Positions 9,669 through 20,839 of a stretch of 64,000 nucleotides of DNA are shown in pieces. Each line of letters begins with the position of its first letter. Positions within the stretch are counted from its first letter, which is position 1. A program made the translations under genes and the position numbers. Under the pieces are notes generated by a model. That model was not told the DNA's origin. It searched no databases and saw only the letters and a program-made list of their open reading frames with translations. Source of the stretch: Psococerastis gibbosa (lineage: Eukaryota > Arthropoda > Insecta > Psocodea > Psocidae); assembly GCA_963971405.1 (NCBI GenBank), contig OZ020487.1, positions 22,243,371 through 22,307,370 on the forward strand, read 5' to 3'.

Positions 9669-11697
9669 ATGAATTACTTTTACACCAAGAAAAGAGCGGA
9701 ATTTGGCAAACCCTGCCATTTCAGAGACCTGAAATCGCAACTAATAATAAACATTCAACCTGAGCCCGAACAGGAAAATGAATACGTCTACAAAAGAGTT
9801 ATGGACAAACGTACGCAAACTGAGCGTCTCATTTCTGCCAATGATATTTGCTCACAACAAGTGGCCGTGTCAAGCCATGGTAGGTAATGTCATACTATAA
9901 AGGATGTAACATATTTTCACCATAATAAGTTTGTACACAATAAATACGCTAAATTAGTATTTAATTACTAAATGTAGCCTTATGATTAATTTATGTGTAT
10001 ATAACTAATAACATCACAAGTTATTTTTTCATTTTTTATTATTAACACGTTCTTAAAAACCATTTTACAAAATATATACACTCACACATTGTGGTCAGCG
10101 GAACCCACAAAAACCTCTGGCGGCAGAGCTGCGTTTGTCTGAAACTTTTACCATAAAACCGATTAAGCTATAACAGGTTTTAATTTTTGAGACTACTTGC
10201 AGTGTGAAAATGAAATTTTTAGGGGCGAATCATACTGAAGGAGGCTGGCCGAAGGAAATTAATGTCCAAGATGAAGAACAAGTCGAACGATTTCGGAAAC
10301 GAATTATGAGGGACGACACATATGTTGACATTATGAAGCGCCTCACATTCAATATGGAACACGCTGTCTTGCAGAATAACGTAATCAATATTTACGAAAA
10401 CTACTTTCCAACAGCCGATAATTCTCTTGCTCCAGAGGAATGTCGAGTTACTCTTAAAGACACTTTCAGGTGTCCTCAACAAGGAATGGTCAACTCAATT
10501 GCATGGCAGCCCGGACCAGAGCCACGTTTTTTGGTAACCCTCGATGCAAAACATAGTTATTGTTGGGACGTAAACAACCCGATTGAGCCTTATGAAACAT
10601 ACGAAGGAATCTATTCCCTGACTTGTGGCGAATACGTCCCGCGAGATTGTTTCCGATTTGCAGCTGGAATGAAAAATGGTCAGATTGGGTTGTGGGATAC
10701 TCGAGTTGGCAAATCCCACATGGATACCACTGCACCTGAACATAGTCATAGAGGGAGCGTGAATGCTTTAGTCTGGATAGCGTCCAAGTCCGGAACAGAA
10801 TTTTTTACAGCAGGAGGAGGAGGTTACATTAAGTGGTGGGACCGTGAACATGTCCAAAAACCAACTGAACAGTTGTTCATTGGCTATCCTGTCACAAAAA
10901 TTGAGTACGACGTTGGTGCACCAACTAGGTACATGATCGGAACAGTCAATGGGTGGGTTATTTGTGGAAACCGCCGTGGGGAGACATTGGCCGAGAAGTT
11001 GCCGTGGCGAATGCGAAGCGGTGTCGATCCAATTTTGAGTGTTCAGAGAAATCCCGTTTTCAATAAGAACTTTTTGCTTGTCAGCCAGCGTATTGCTACT
11101 GTCTGGTCGGAAATGTGTAAAGATTCTTGTATAATTGCAACTCGATCTCAAGTGAGAGCTGTATCTTGTGCCGAATTTAGTCCTGCACGTGCTTCACTGA
11201 TTGCTACAGGCAAAGAGGATGGTTGTGCAGATATTTGGGACCTCCTAGTAAGCACAAGTAGCCCTGTTTATACCATAAAGCTGGGGAAGCACGGGTTGAA
11301 AGCCATGAAGTTCCATGAACACGGTCAATACGCGCTTTTTGGGGACGCTGTCGGTACTATTTACCAAATTGAATTCTCCAAAAGCTTATGCAAGATTTCC
11401 CCAGAAGAAAGGGCGGAATTAGGGTTGATATTTGAAGCTGAAGCTGAAAAGGAACGGCTTCTTGAAGCAAAGACAAGAGAGTTCTTACTGCAAAGAAGAC
11501 AAATGGATGAAGCACTGCAGGTAGACGAAACATCAGCAGGAAATCAGGAGGAGAAAGAGGAGAACGAAGATGAGGAAACCGATGAAGTCAGGCAGCAGAA
11601 TTTTTTGGAAGAAGTTGAAAGTCACTACTTATCGTCAGTCGCAGAATTTCGGGGAATGGCAACAGATGCCGCAAATGGAAGAAGTTCTGTCAATTAA
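9669..11697 (+). CDS. DNAI2: Axonemal dynein intermediate chain, DNAI2 type
   Basis: Two exons, 9669-9879 and 10223-11697, joined in phase 1 at CAT-G/gtaggt and tttttag/GG, give 561 codons, close to the length of animal DNAI2. DNAI2 is the WD-repeat intermediate chain 2 of the outer dynein arm and scaffolds heavy chains in cilia and sperm flagella. The N-terminus (KKRAEFGKPCHF) and the junction HGANHTEGGWPKEIN match the family. WD-repeat endings visible in order are CWDVNNP, LWDTRVG, WWDREHV, VWSEMC and IWDLLV. A charged coiled-coil-like tail (EAEAEKERLLEAKTREFLLQ) and an acidic stretch follow, as in the family. The frame is intact. It lies on the same strand inside an 8-kb intron of dpr gene A. 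Having one short intron in a genome with kilobase introns suggests an origin by retroposition, but this is inference. The start is the first ATG before KKR. Confidence 0.92.
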
Positions 11698-11891
11698 CAG
11701 AAATGTTTCTTCGAGTACTTAATATAGGTTTCTAATTAATTTTATTTCTTTGGAATGACACCTCCAGTTCAGCATTGATGGTAGGCCTACTTTGAAATCT
11801 ATTATATTATAGACTGTTTTAAAATTTAAAATGCAAACCATTTTGAAATTACTGATACTGCGCTTTTTCTTATTTTTGACGTGTGACGTCT

Positions 11892-11897
11892 AATAAA
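11892..11897 (+). terminator. Candidate polyadenylation signal of the dynein gene
   Basis: AATAAA lies 195 bp downstream of the TAA stop. It is the first canonical hexamer there in an AT-rich 3' flank. Confidence 0.45.
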
Positions 11898-11944
11898 TCG
11901 ATGAGCGCTGGCTGGAGCACTGGGTGTATGCACGAAAAAGGGTG

Positions 11945-11984
11945 ACGCTCATCCGTTACGCTCATCCATTACGCTCATCCGTTA
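11945..11984. repeat. 13-bp tandem repeat, three units
   Basis: ACGCTCATCCGTT, ACGCTCATCCATT and ACGCTCATCCGTT follow one another. The run lies about 50 bp after the candidate poly(A) signal of the dynein gene. Confidence 0.8.
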
Positions 11985-12779
11985 CGCCACATCTTAGTGT
12001 GGTTTTCATTGCTTATTACAACAACAATTTACTATTTATTTTTATTTATTTAATTTTATTTTAATTTTAATTTTTTTATTTTTTTTTTATATATTTTTTA
12101 ATGACGTCACGTTAAACCAATTTTTACATAATTAAAATGTTCACAATGAATCTCTCATACGAAATTATAAATTATTAATATTAAAAATTAACTTTGGACA
12201 ATTTTTCTGGAATTGTCCTAAGAACCGTTCAAAATTGGACAGGTACTTATACACAGAATACGACCAATGGCATTAAGTGGCTGAATTGGGTTCCACAATC
12301 GCTTGAAACGCCTAAATATGAAATACTGTGTGGCACTGCGTCCCATGCTTTGGAGGATTCCTTATCGAAACTTTTCAATTGATGGTGGGACCCGACGTTA
12401 GTTCGATCGATCATATTTAGCTTTTTAAGAGAACCTGTCTAATGCAATATTTAGCTGGCAATTTTGGTAAGCTATACATGGGACTATGGGAGCACGTACC
12501 CAGCACAGTCAGTCGCCTTGGAATTTTCCCCACTAGGCGAAGGGAACCAATGAAAAATTTCAGTCTATTCAGTAAACGGTTGTGTATAACCATTGAAAAG
12601 TGTCAAGAACATTTACTAAAGTAATGCTCGAGTAGTTGTTTGGCTTACACTTGCATAATTTGGCAAGGGACTCTTGGCACAGATTATTATTAGTCCTAGA
12701 AATAACCATAGCCTATAGGCCTACATAAAATCTTCAGGTTCATGTTCAGGTAAATACAAGAACACTGGCTAGCTCTCTT
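11985..12779. other. Intron sequence of dpr gene A, mostly unassigned
   Basis: Starts with an A/T-only tract (12025-12110). A hairpin pair (GGTTCCACAATCGCTTGA near 12289 and CAATTGATGGTGGGACCC near 12376) resembles the one at 3781. Open frames of 60-62 codons at 12194 and 12442 match nothing. Confidence 0.35.
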
Positions 12780-13162
12780 TAGACGCGGTTTCCACCGACC
12801 TGCAAGTGCAAAATACACATATGGTGACGTGGTAGCAGATATCATTAATAAAGGCGGGGTTTCCACCTGCCTCTCATTGCAGAATGCAAATGTCATTGAC
12901 GGAAATTTAAATTTTTCTTTTTATGGTAATCTATTAAAATGTTTGTACTTAACATATCCCATGACGCCATTTTTTTAATTTTAGTTTGTTTGTTTGTGAT
13001 TTTACTCCATGATCGTTGATCAATTTTAACTATGGCATAGAGTAAAACAAAAATTTCCATCAATGTCATTTGCATTCTGCATTCCGCCTTTATTAATGAT
13101 ATCTGCTACTACGTTACCGTATGTGTATTTTGCACTTGCAGGTCGGTGGAAACTGCGCCTTA
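12780..13162. mobile_element. Composite foldback MITE, family M1, second subtype
   Basis: Outer arms read GACGCGGTTTCCACCGACC, then CAAGTGCAAAATACACATA and GTGACGTGGTAGCAGATATC; the right arm is the complement. The nested inner foldback (about 12851-13090) is the same core found in the copy at 4966, at the central ATTAATA. The right arm of the inner element has lost its GAGGTCGGTGGAAACC segment. The copy at 32995 has the same outer subtype. Confidence 0.8.
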
Positions 13163-13629
13163 GCAGCTGTAAGGTGGCTTACTCTACATCAAAGACCGAA
13201 CTGTCTTCAAATATACGATAATATAAACAATAGAAGGTAGTTGAAGGCAGGCAGTTTAAGAACGGTCGCGGTATTGAATTTTTTTTAATAATAAAAACCT
13301 TTGCTCTAAAATAGAAACTGAAAAAATATCTAGGTAGTGCATTCTATTTCACTTGTACATAGTATATAGATTTACGATAGAAGCGAACGTGACTCTTCAA
13401 GAAAATACACTGGAAATAATTTGATGCTCTTAAATTGTTCATCCTGCACTCCTCTTTTTATTCTTTATTTTTCCTACAATAATTTAAGCTTTCTGAAGGA
13501 GAAAATTCAAATTCAACCCTCTATTCTTAGTGAGAAAGGCTTACTTGGTACTTCTATCTCTTATCGTTACCTCTAAACCTAATTAAAAATATATACTTTA
13601 TTTCTGATTTATATCTTTCCTTTTTCCAG

Positions 13630-13689
13630 ACAAGACCTCTCAACCCCTAGACAAGATGAGTTGGTCCACCTCAAGAAGGTCCAAGTATG
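13630..13689 (+). CDS. dpr: dpr gene A, candidate 60-bp linker microexon
   Basis: A strong pyrimidine tract and acceptor (ATATCTTTCCTTTTTCCAG) is followed by 60 bp and a donor (TATG/gtaggg). The length is a multiple of three, and in the phase 1 set by the flanking Ig exons it is open, adding DKTSQPLDKMSWSTSRRSKY between Ig1 and Ig2. Phase 0 would hit a stop. Exons 5607 and 16484 also join in frame without it, so it could be a cassette exon. A 78-bp phase 1-1 exon sits at the same place in dpr gene B. The lysine, arginine and serine-rich peptide looks like a flexible inter-domain linker. No transcript evidence is available to me. Confidence 0.6.
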
Positions 13690-14188
13690 GTAGGGCCCAT
13701 CTTCTAACTTTTTTTTTCAATCTTAGTGTGTTTTTATTTTTGTGTCATTTGTAGAGTTTTTTGAAAAATTTATTTTATGCATGATTCTAAAAAAAAAACT
13801 GTTTTCATGTTTTCTTTTTGCTTAACCGCAGCGCAGTTTGTATAAAGGTGCACACCCTTCCCTGCTCCCTTCCTCGCAAGGAAGCTTTATTTGCATTTCA
13901 ATTGCTCTTCCTGTGTCACACTGTCTTCTCTTCTTTTAGAGAGGAGTGCGAGGAATTTCAAAAAGTTACTTGCATAACGAATGTTTTGTAAATTGTAGTT
14001 GATTTTTGGGCGAGTATTCCCCTTGTCAATGTTTCATGTAAAATGGGCGACTTCTGTAGTTTTAGCAGATTACTATTTTTTATCATCCTCATATGATTAC
14101 TTCATAGAGGGAAAATGTTCAACTCTATACATGATAATCAATTGGGCTTAAAATTAACATTGAAAAGCAGAATCCCTGTACAAACCGC

Positions 14189-14523
14189 CTTAAATTTTTT
14201 TAAACATTGGCAAGTGGAATAGCCAACCTGTTATATTTTGGGGGATAGTGGATTTTAAGTGAAGAATTAGCGTATAGTGATTTCAATAAAATAAGTATCC
14301 GGATTTACGGTAGTTTGGAGTAAGTTCGATGACATACTATATATAAAAACAACAGTCTTAAATTTCTTTAATCATTGGCAAGGCAAGTGGAATGCCATCC
14401 TATTATTATTTATATTTGAGGGAAAGTCAATTTTGAGCGAAGAATTAGTCTATTGTTAATTGATTAAAATCCTGAATAACGGTAGTTTGGTGTAAGTACA
14501 GTGATATATGTAAAATCAACCTA
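14189..14523 (+). repeat. Diverged tandem duplication, about 168-bp period
   Basis: CTTAAATTTTTTTAAACATTGGCAAG (14190) and CTTAAATTTCTTTAATCATTGGCAAG (14357) begin two copies that share AAGTGGAAT, GAAGAATTAG, ACGGTAGTTTGG and GTAAGT in order. Intronic. Function unknown. Confidence 0.7.
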
Positions 14524-14756
14524 GCGGGCTGAGAAAATATAACGAGTAGTTTGTCCACAAATCGACGAACAGACTGATCGACAGACAGGCAGACATTTTG
14601 TAAAAACCATGTTTTGAGTTCGTGTGAATCCACTCAAATTATGAAATAACTACAAGAAATTACTCTAATTATATATAAAATTTGATTGAATTACGGTGTG
14701 TTACTAGATAAGTATAGGTATGCCTGCTGTATCATTGTTATTACCTAAAATACTTA

Positions 14757-14883
14757 GGCCGTTTCCGACCATTGAAACCTATCCAGTCACTAAGTTTAAG
14801 GGGAGCTTATCTCACTACAAGCTTTTGAAATAAGTTCCCCTATACTTAGTGGCTGGATAAGTTTCGATGGTCGGGAAGGCCTA
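14757..14883. mobile_element. Foldback element (single copy seen)
   Basis: AGGCCGTTTCCGACCATTGAAACCTATCCAG is mirrored by CTGGATAAGTTTCGATGGTCGGGAAGGCCT, flanked by TTA and TAA. It is a palindromic MITE-like unit of 127 bp within a dpr intron. Confidence 0.7.
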
Positions 14884-15209
14884 ATATCGTACAAATATTG
14901 AGTTAATTAACTGTAAACCCAGCCTATAAAATAATTATTGAATATCATCTCAATGAGACACAGACGAGGCAAAAGTACGGGTACCTACATAAAAGAAGAA
15001 AGTATGGAAAAGAAATATGAGCTTAAAGCAGCTGGGGTAAAACAAACTTCAAAAGCTCAAGCTGACTCCATACGACTTCAGCAAACTCATTACTTTAAAC
15101 CCTTTCTACGGGGAATACAACCATACAGTATGATATTTATGAAACCACAAACTTTCAAAATCGAAGCTTACTCAATTACGAAATGTTTGGGAGGGGGGAG
15201 GGGGTAATA

Positions 15210-15600
15210 GCCTAGCCACGTGAATAGCTCGGGGGCAAATTATGTCGCCACAGCATCCGCCTCTGGATTTAGGATGCAGTTTGCCCGACTTCTGGAAAAC
15301 AACGAATGTCATTAATGGGTCGGCCTCTCACAATCCTCAACCCCCCACCCTGCACAACCCGCGGGTGCTTAGAATAGTAAGCAGTTGATTGCTGGTTTTA
15401 CGTTTTAGGGAACTTCAGGGTTTTTTTGACCTTTTACAATAAAGGATAAAAGGAATTAAACCTGGGGGTTTCATTGAGGGATTGAAAAGACAAGTAGGTA
15501 CTTTTAGTGGTTTGAAAAGTGACAGCGTAAATCTCATGCGAAGTACAACAGTTTGCATTGTTGGTAGCATGCTTGTACTTGTAAGTACCTAAGTATATGG
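15210..15600. other. Intron sequence, nothing recognised
   Basis: No repeat or gene recognised. The preceding open frame at 14938-15207 (89 codons) lacks similarity and ends in a poly-glycine G run. I treat it as chance. Confidence 0.35.
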
Positions 15601-15604
15601 TCTT

Positions 15605-15775
15605 CGACGGCACAGTGGTAGCTTGTTCATACTTGTGGGAGTCTCTACACACCATGCGATCGGGAACCTGTCGTAACTCAAACAGGTATTACCTACAGAA
15701 GCGGCTGAAGAGGTTATTCGGATACAGTCATTGAATTGTTTGTATGCGAATAATCTTTTTAAAATAGAATAATAA
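15605..15775 (+). mobile_element. SINE-B copy
   Basis: Shares CAGTGGTAGC, TTGTGGGAGTCTCTACACACCATGCGATCGG and CTGTCGTAACTC with copies at 49340 (+) and 58185 (-), and the opening with 63270. The tRNA-like A-box (GTGGTAGC) and size suggest a tRNA-derived SINE. It ends in an AT-rich AATAATAAATA tail. Confidence 0.65.
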
Positions 15776-16483
15776 ATAGACATATTTATCATTTAAAATG
15801 TCAACCCCAGCACTAAGTACTCTATAGAGACTTGTATCACCGGGGTAATAGGTAATGGAAAGACTTTCCACAAGTCGTTATACTCAACAAATGTGATACA
15901 ATCTTTAGTGGCGCCCGTTATGCAGGTACCTATTAAACTAATCTTAAATAGCTTCATATATCTAAGTGTTGATAAAGAATTTTGCTTATTCCACTAACTT
16001 TAAGATGATGTGTAACAAAGTGCTAATAGGTACTTTCAAAAATTCTTCAACTATTTGTCTTTTCATCCCTTCACTATTTAAAAAAAACTTAACAATCCAA
16101 CCTTAGTGACTTAATGCCGACTAACTTCATTAGACTAAAATGTAATGAGGATAGCATGCTTAAAACTTGTGTTTCTTATAACGGAAAACTATATTATATT
16201 TATATACCACCTACCTCAAGCCCTGAACTCAACCATGCTGTAGCGTAGGTGTCCAGCTTTATTGTTGCAGTAGAAGATGGCGGACTTCAGACAACATTTC
16301 TGGAAGAGAATAGTTGACGAAAGCACGCCCTAACGGACGAAAACCGGATTCAACTTTGTTTCCGTAAAAGTTCATAGCAAATAAAAATGATGCCACACAT
16401 GCTGTACAGGAAGCTAATATAGGTACCTGCTGTATACCGTTTGATTTTAAGAGTTTAACCAAAAATATTGTATTTTTGTGCAG
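15776..16483. other. Intron sequence before the Ig2 exon
   Basis: No repeat recognised. The end (TATTGTATTTTTGTGCAG) supplies the acceptor of the Ig2 exon. Confidence 0.4.
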
Positions 16484-16783
16484 CCGCACAAGCTACAATC
16501 CAGGGACCCGAAGAGATCCACGTGAAAAAGGGCAGTACGATTAGTTTAACTTGTACAGTCAACGTCCATTCGACGCCGCCCCGGTCTGTCCTGTGGTACC
16601 ACGGTCGTTCTGTGGTCGACTTCGACTCGCCCCGCGGAGGAATCAGTCTGGAGACGGAGAAGACAGACTCAGGGACGACGAGCAAGCTCCTCGTTACCAA
16701 GGCGTCCCTCGTCGACTCCGGCAATTACACATGCGTGCCCAGTAATGCAAATGCTGCTAGTGTTTGGGTTCACGTCCTCAACG
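16484..16783 (+). CDS. dpr: dpr gene A, Ig domain 2 exon
   Basis: A 300-bp exon between TTTTTGTGCAG and AACG/gtaatt, phase 1 on both sides. It encodes a complete C2-type Ig domain: IQGPEEIHVKKGSTISLTC with the first cysteine, WYHGRSVVDFDSPRGGISLE, then VDSGNYTCVPSNANAASVWV and VLNG. SPRGGIS and SGNYTC are hallmarks of Dpr Ig2. The splice to 5607 restores the codon for A in HAEAAQATI. Unlike gene B, Ig2 here is uninterrupted. Confidence 0.92.
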
Positions 16784-17025
16784 GTAATTTTTATCTTCCT
16801 TCGAAGGAACCGTATTACTTAGGGCCACTTGTTCACTGCCAGACTTTCTCCGGCGTTTTTTCGGCACACGATATGAACCAGATTCGAAGCAGTTCCATGG
16901 AGAGTGACTGGCTACTGCAGAGTCCTAGTTAGGTGAAAACCCTAATCTCCGCGAAATTAGCCTAAGGGGCAATGTTGTTGTTGAGGATGGCAAGCCGGAT
17001 TGGCTTCTAGAGCCCTAGATACGCT

Positions 17026-17206
17026 ATAGCTCTATATGGGAGCGATGGGACATTCGCTTTCCGTCAAAACTATATATTGTACTTTCTGGGGCTATTCGCC
17101 ATGCCCCCTATCACCAGCCATCGTAAAAACGTACCAGGTGGCCCTGGGATTCACAAAATATTTTTGGCGTGCTGGAATGTCCTATCTCTCCTACATAGAA
17201 CTACAA
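17026..17206. mobile_element. Foldback element, family M4
   Basis: Left arm CTATATGGGAGCGATGGGACATTCGC faces right arm CCTATCTCTCCTACATAGAACTAC. The middle (GGGGCTATTCGCCATG, CAGGTGGCCCTGGGATTC) matches the copies at 35742 and 50028. Confidence 0.65.
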
Positions 17207-17711
17207 CTACTAGACTACTAGCTGAACGCTAAGATATGTAGGCTAATCATTGTATCGGATAATTACGTCCTTTCGGATGGAAAACTTCTCATTTCTTCTA
17301 CAAAATTAATTACAAAACCTCAGTATCTTTATACTCCCCTGAGAGGTATGTAGATTTAGGCTGATTGATTGGCAGAAGTTAAAGGTGACGTGAATAAGAA
17401 CGACATGCTTAGTTTCTATTCCTACAGATGTCTTAAGAGGTGGCATAGACTGTGAAAATTGTACCTTGGCGCCGTCAACGTTTGCTTCTTCTTTAATTTC
17501 TCTTTGACCTTAGGCCATCAGTCTCGATTAAGCAGAGAATGCTTCTGTATTTACAATAAAACCCCTGGTGGGAAGTTAGCTTTTTATTACTGAGAACTTC
17601 GTCAGATGATGTAGGGAAGATGCGATTCCCATTGGAAATCCCATTCCTCGGCTATAATTGACCCGAGCGAAGGTACTGACTTGGAATATAAAAACCAATA
17701 TTTTCTTCCAG

Positions 17712-17848
17712 GCGAGCATCCGGCAGCGATGCAACACGGAGAAGCCAGTAGTAGTCACCGGTGTAGCCTATGCTCGTGGTTGCTCGTTCCGACGATCCTC
17801 AGTACAGCCCTGACGTCTTCGTGCTCGCATCGACTGGTGACGAGGTGA
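17712..17848 (+). CDS. dpr: dpr gene A, terminal coding exon
   Basis: After acceptor TTTTCTTCCAG the exon continues the phase 1 codon G|GC and reads GEHPAAMQHGEASSS, a conserved post-Ig2 motif of many Dpr proteins. A hydrophobic stretch CSWLLVPTILSTALTS follows, then a short basic end and TGA. The tail without a cytoplasmic domain looks like a GPI-anchor signal, the attachment reported for Dpr proteins. This closes gene A. Confidence 0.85.
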
Positions 17849-18091
17849 TGGGGACACGCTCGACGAGCAGTAAGTGATGCCGTCTCCATAGTTACTTGTA
17901 AGGACTTAAGTAATTTTTATAGTGAACTCGGTTGTGATCCATAGACATTCCAGTTTTGCTCTTGGTGATGTGTATTGTATACGTTCCTTAAAGTACAGTG
18001 TGCAGTACGTACATGAAAATAACGCAGTCAGATTGATTGACTGTCAGAAAGATAACATTAATTTTTGTTGGTACCTACTGACTGAAAATGC

Positions 18092-18097
18092 AATAAA
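18092..18097 (+). terminator. Candidate polyadenylation signal of dpr gene A
   Basis: AATAAA 244 bp after the dpr stop codon. It is the first canonical hexamer I noticed, but the true 3' UTR may be longer. Confidence 0.3.
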
Positions 18098-18559
18098 CTG
18101 ACAGATGCAATGCCCACTAGTCATAATTATTCTGAAGCGGGGGCATAGTTGCTGATTTTTTTATTTTATTTTTATTTTTTTATTATGAAGGTGAATTGGG
18201 CCGAGCCCCAGTTTATTCCGATTGAATTTATGCAGCATAGTCAATGACTTTGCATTCTTTCAGATACGGTAACCAACACGGCCAACTGTGTGCTTTTTAA
18301 AAATAACTTTAATTGGGTTTAAACAATATTATGACAGTTTAAAAATAAAAATAGTAGAAAATAATTTGATATACGAAGACATTTACTATGTAAGCACGAT
18401 TGATGAGTTTACAATTTTTAAACACCGATGGGTTTAAATCCTGAAAGTCGCTAACACAACAAAAAATGTACCTGGAAGCTATGCTGATCATATTAAAACT
18501 AGCATGATGTTTATAAACCAAGCTTTTTGTTCATTTCTTATTTCATTATTGTCTGCAAA

Positions 18560-18640
18560 GGAACAAAGTAGTCCAGTTGGTAGGGGAATCGACTATGAAC
18601 CAGAAGGTCGAAGTTCGAAACTCAACATGAAAGGAATACA
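18560..18640 (+). mobile_element. tRNA-like SINE head
   Basis: AGTAGTCCAGTTGGTAGGGGAATCGAC resembles a tRNA D-arm with A-box, and GGTCGAAGTTCGAAACTC resembles a B-box. The spacing fits a tRNA-derived SINE promoter. No acceptor-stem pairing is present, so it is not a functional tRNA gene. Confidence 0.45.
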
Positions 18641-18717
18641 TTTTTCCCGGACCTGACTTGACTAACTTGACTTAAGGTGGTGGGTGCACTCAGCCCAGTG
18701 GGACTTTTACCCGCTCG

Positions 18718-18892
18718 CAAGGCCGTGCCCAGGTTTTGATTTGGGGGGGGGGTCCAAAAAAAAATATTTAACGTTATTTATTTATGAATTAATGGATAAA
18801 TTCTTCAAACCATAGAGGTTTACATACAAAAATTTATTTCGGGGGGGGGTCCGGACCTCATGGACCACCCCCCCCCCCTGGGCACGGCCATG
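18718..18892. mobile_element. Small hAT-like element with G and C runs
   Basis: Ends CAAGGCCGTGCCCAGG and (right, reversed) CATGGCCGTGCCCAGG. 8-bp duplication CCCGCTCG (18710-18717) and CCCACTCG (18893-18900), one difference. The interior has two long G runs and one C run. Confidence 0.8.
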
Positions 18893-18900
18893 CCCACTCG

Positions 18901-19620
18901 CACAACACCCCACCAGCAGATGCTCTCCATCCCTTCTCTTTCAGACCTGAATCAAATCAAACCAAATCGGACATCCCATGCAGCCTGGTCAGACCATCTG
19001 AGGTGTGGCCGGACCGGGCTTCACCCATCTCAATGTATACAGTACCTTATCTTCAATGGAAGATAAAAACGAGGCTGTCGGACATATTGCTTACCACCCC
19101 GCCCCAAATGCAGCAGTAATTAAGAAAGATCCCCTACAGCTCTTAGTAGGTTGGCGTCTACCGTCTAGCCACAATCTATAATATCAGCTTTCTGTTAAAT
19201 CCTGCTGATCAGTTTTCAATATTTTTCATGTCTTCGAATCGAGCAGATTAAAGTTATTTTTATTAACTCGCACTGTGTTAATAATTAATAATTTCAACTT
19301 TAAAGAGGCACAATGAATTTGAGTGAAGAGTACAGTTACTGTGTAAATGTACTGATAATGTAGAGTAAACTAATACTACGGTTAACCTTTTCAATAATAC
19401 TAACATATTTTAATGAACAACCTAGCATTGGGTGATGGCAAAACTTATTATCACGCATCCCTTAAATATAATGATGAATTAAATCTATTTAACACCAAAA
19501 CCATGTGCCTCGCGTCTGCAGTACAAGTGGCAACCGTTGTTCATAGGCACATTCATACGGTGACAACGACTAGTATGCTAGATACTGTAGGTCGGTTGAG
19601 ACACGGCATAAGCTATTATT
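18901..19620. other. Intergenic sequence, nothing recognised
   Basis: Small open frames of 60-69 codons have no similarity to known families. Confidence 0.35.
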
Positions 19621-20235
19621 AATTTACTTATTTATTTATTTATTTATTACCTTAACGGCGCCTTGTCCCTTCCACGGGGTCGGTGGCACGGATCTTCGAT
19701 GTCCAGGTGTTCCGGTCATCTTCTGGCGAAATGCCAAGGATCCTCCCTTCCTCTCCATTCTAGGGACATATTGGTTGTGTTATGGTACTATTTTACCATA
19801 TACGAAGCTGTACACATGTCATTAAATGAACTTAATGATTAATTTATGTTATATAATACAATATTAACACTTACCCTAATCTGATCTTGTAGCCGCTTAC
19901 CCTTCCCATCTTCTCTTTGAGAGCTGTATCGTACTTATCTGGGAACTGGCGCTTTCCACCGAATAGTCACCCAGACATTGTAGCAGGTGTCCATCCTCTC
20001 TCCTCTTCGCGTGGCCCCACCATGCTAACCTCCGTTCCCTGAGTTTTTCGGTGAAAGGGGCATTTCCGCCCAAATGTCTTTGTTTCACCTCCTATCCGAT
20101 ATCTTGTACCCGAGGGAGTTGCGCCACATTCGCATCTCTGCCACATTCAGCAGTTGCTCTTCGTCCTACCTCAGTTGCCAGCACACCGCTCCGTACGTCA
20201 TACACTACTTGTGTGTAGATGCGGTCTTTCAGTTA
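19620..20235 (-). mobile_element. LINE ORF2 C-terminal region, degenerate
   Basis: On the - strand, with frame changes, it reads VAEMRMWRNSLGYKISDRR, then PFTEKLRERRLAWWGHAKRR and EDGHLLQCLGDY. Near 19740-19650 it ends with ILGISPEDDRNTWTSKI and a stop. This is the LINE reverse transcriptase tail (EMRMLRW and RRLxWWGHxxRR blocks). An ATAA repeat (19623-19648) follows as the 3' tail. About 150 bp between the two coding pieces (about 19745-19895) do not fit and may be an insertion. Confidence 0.7.
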
Positions 20236-20616
20236 CTTTGGCATTCTCCTGTCATTCAGGATCTCCGCCACATCCCCCCACTTGGCCCAGCCTGAGGTTA
20301 TCCGTGCCCTGACGTCGTTATATATTTATTATTATTATTATTAATATAAATTCCTATATGGTACTCGAACTGTAGATTTTGTTGCAAGGTCGTAACTTTA
20401 ATAATTAAATCAGTACCAATATGGTCAGGTCATCTGCCGTAAATTAGTCTACCGTTCATCATATATTGTAAAACTACGCTTAGTTCAGCCATACCCTTGC
20501 GTCACAGCAGAACAATCACGGTAAGTTGACTTAGGCGTACTGTGCAAGTGTTACGGGAACAACTGTCATCATAATAGTAATAACGACCTGGAGAACTTTT
20601 TATGGACCTAGGCCTA

Positions 20617-20823
20617 CTTATAGTGGCCCTTGTCCAATGCCAACAACCCCGTGGCATTTATTTATATTGTTTCCGTATGAATTTTGGGCCATTTTGCCAA
20701 CTGGTATACTGTACGTCCTCGATGTCAACCTACACTGGCTACAAGGGATAATGGACAAGTTGAGACAAGTTTATCATTGATGCGCTAGAACAGGCGAAAG
20801 CATGACTTAACCAAGTACGGATT
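20617..20823 (-). repeat. Dispersed repeat C, copy 2
   Basis: Reverse complement of repeat C at 1119-1347. The shared blocks CTTATAGTGGCCC, TTGTCCAATGCCAACAACCCC, GATGTCAACCTACACTGGCTAC and CATGACTTAACC appear in the mirrored order. Confidence 0.75.
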
Positions 20824-20839
20824 CGAGTCAACTGTCATC

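Noticed and set aside
10768-11151. 127-codon open frame on the - strand
   Set aside because: It lies opposite the DNAI2 WD-repeat exon and has no similarity of its own; a shadow of the real gene.
18560-18640. Possible tRNA gene on the + strand
   Set aside because: Same reasoning: promoter boxes without a cloverleaf.
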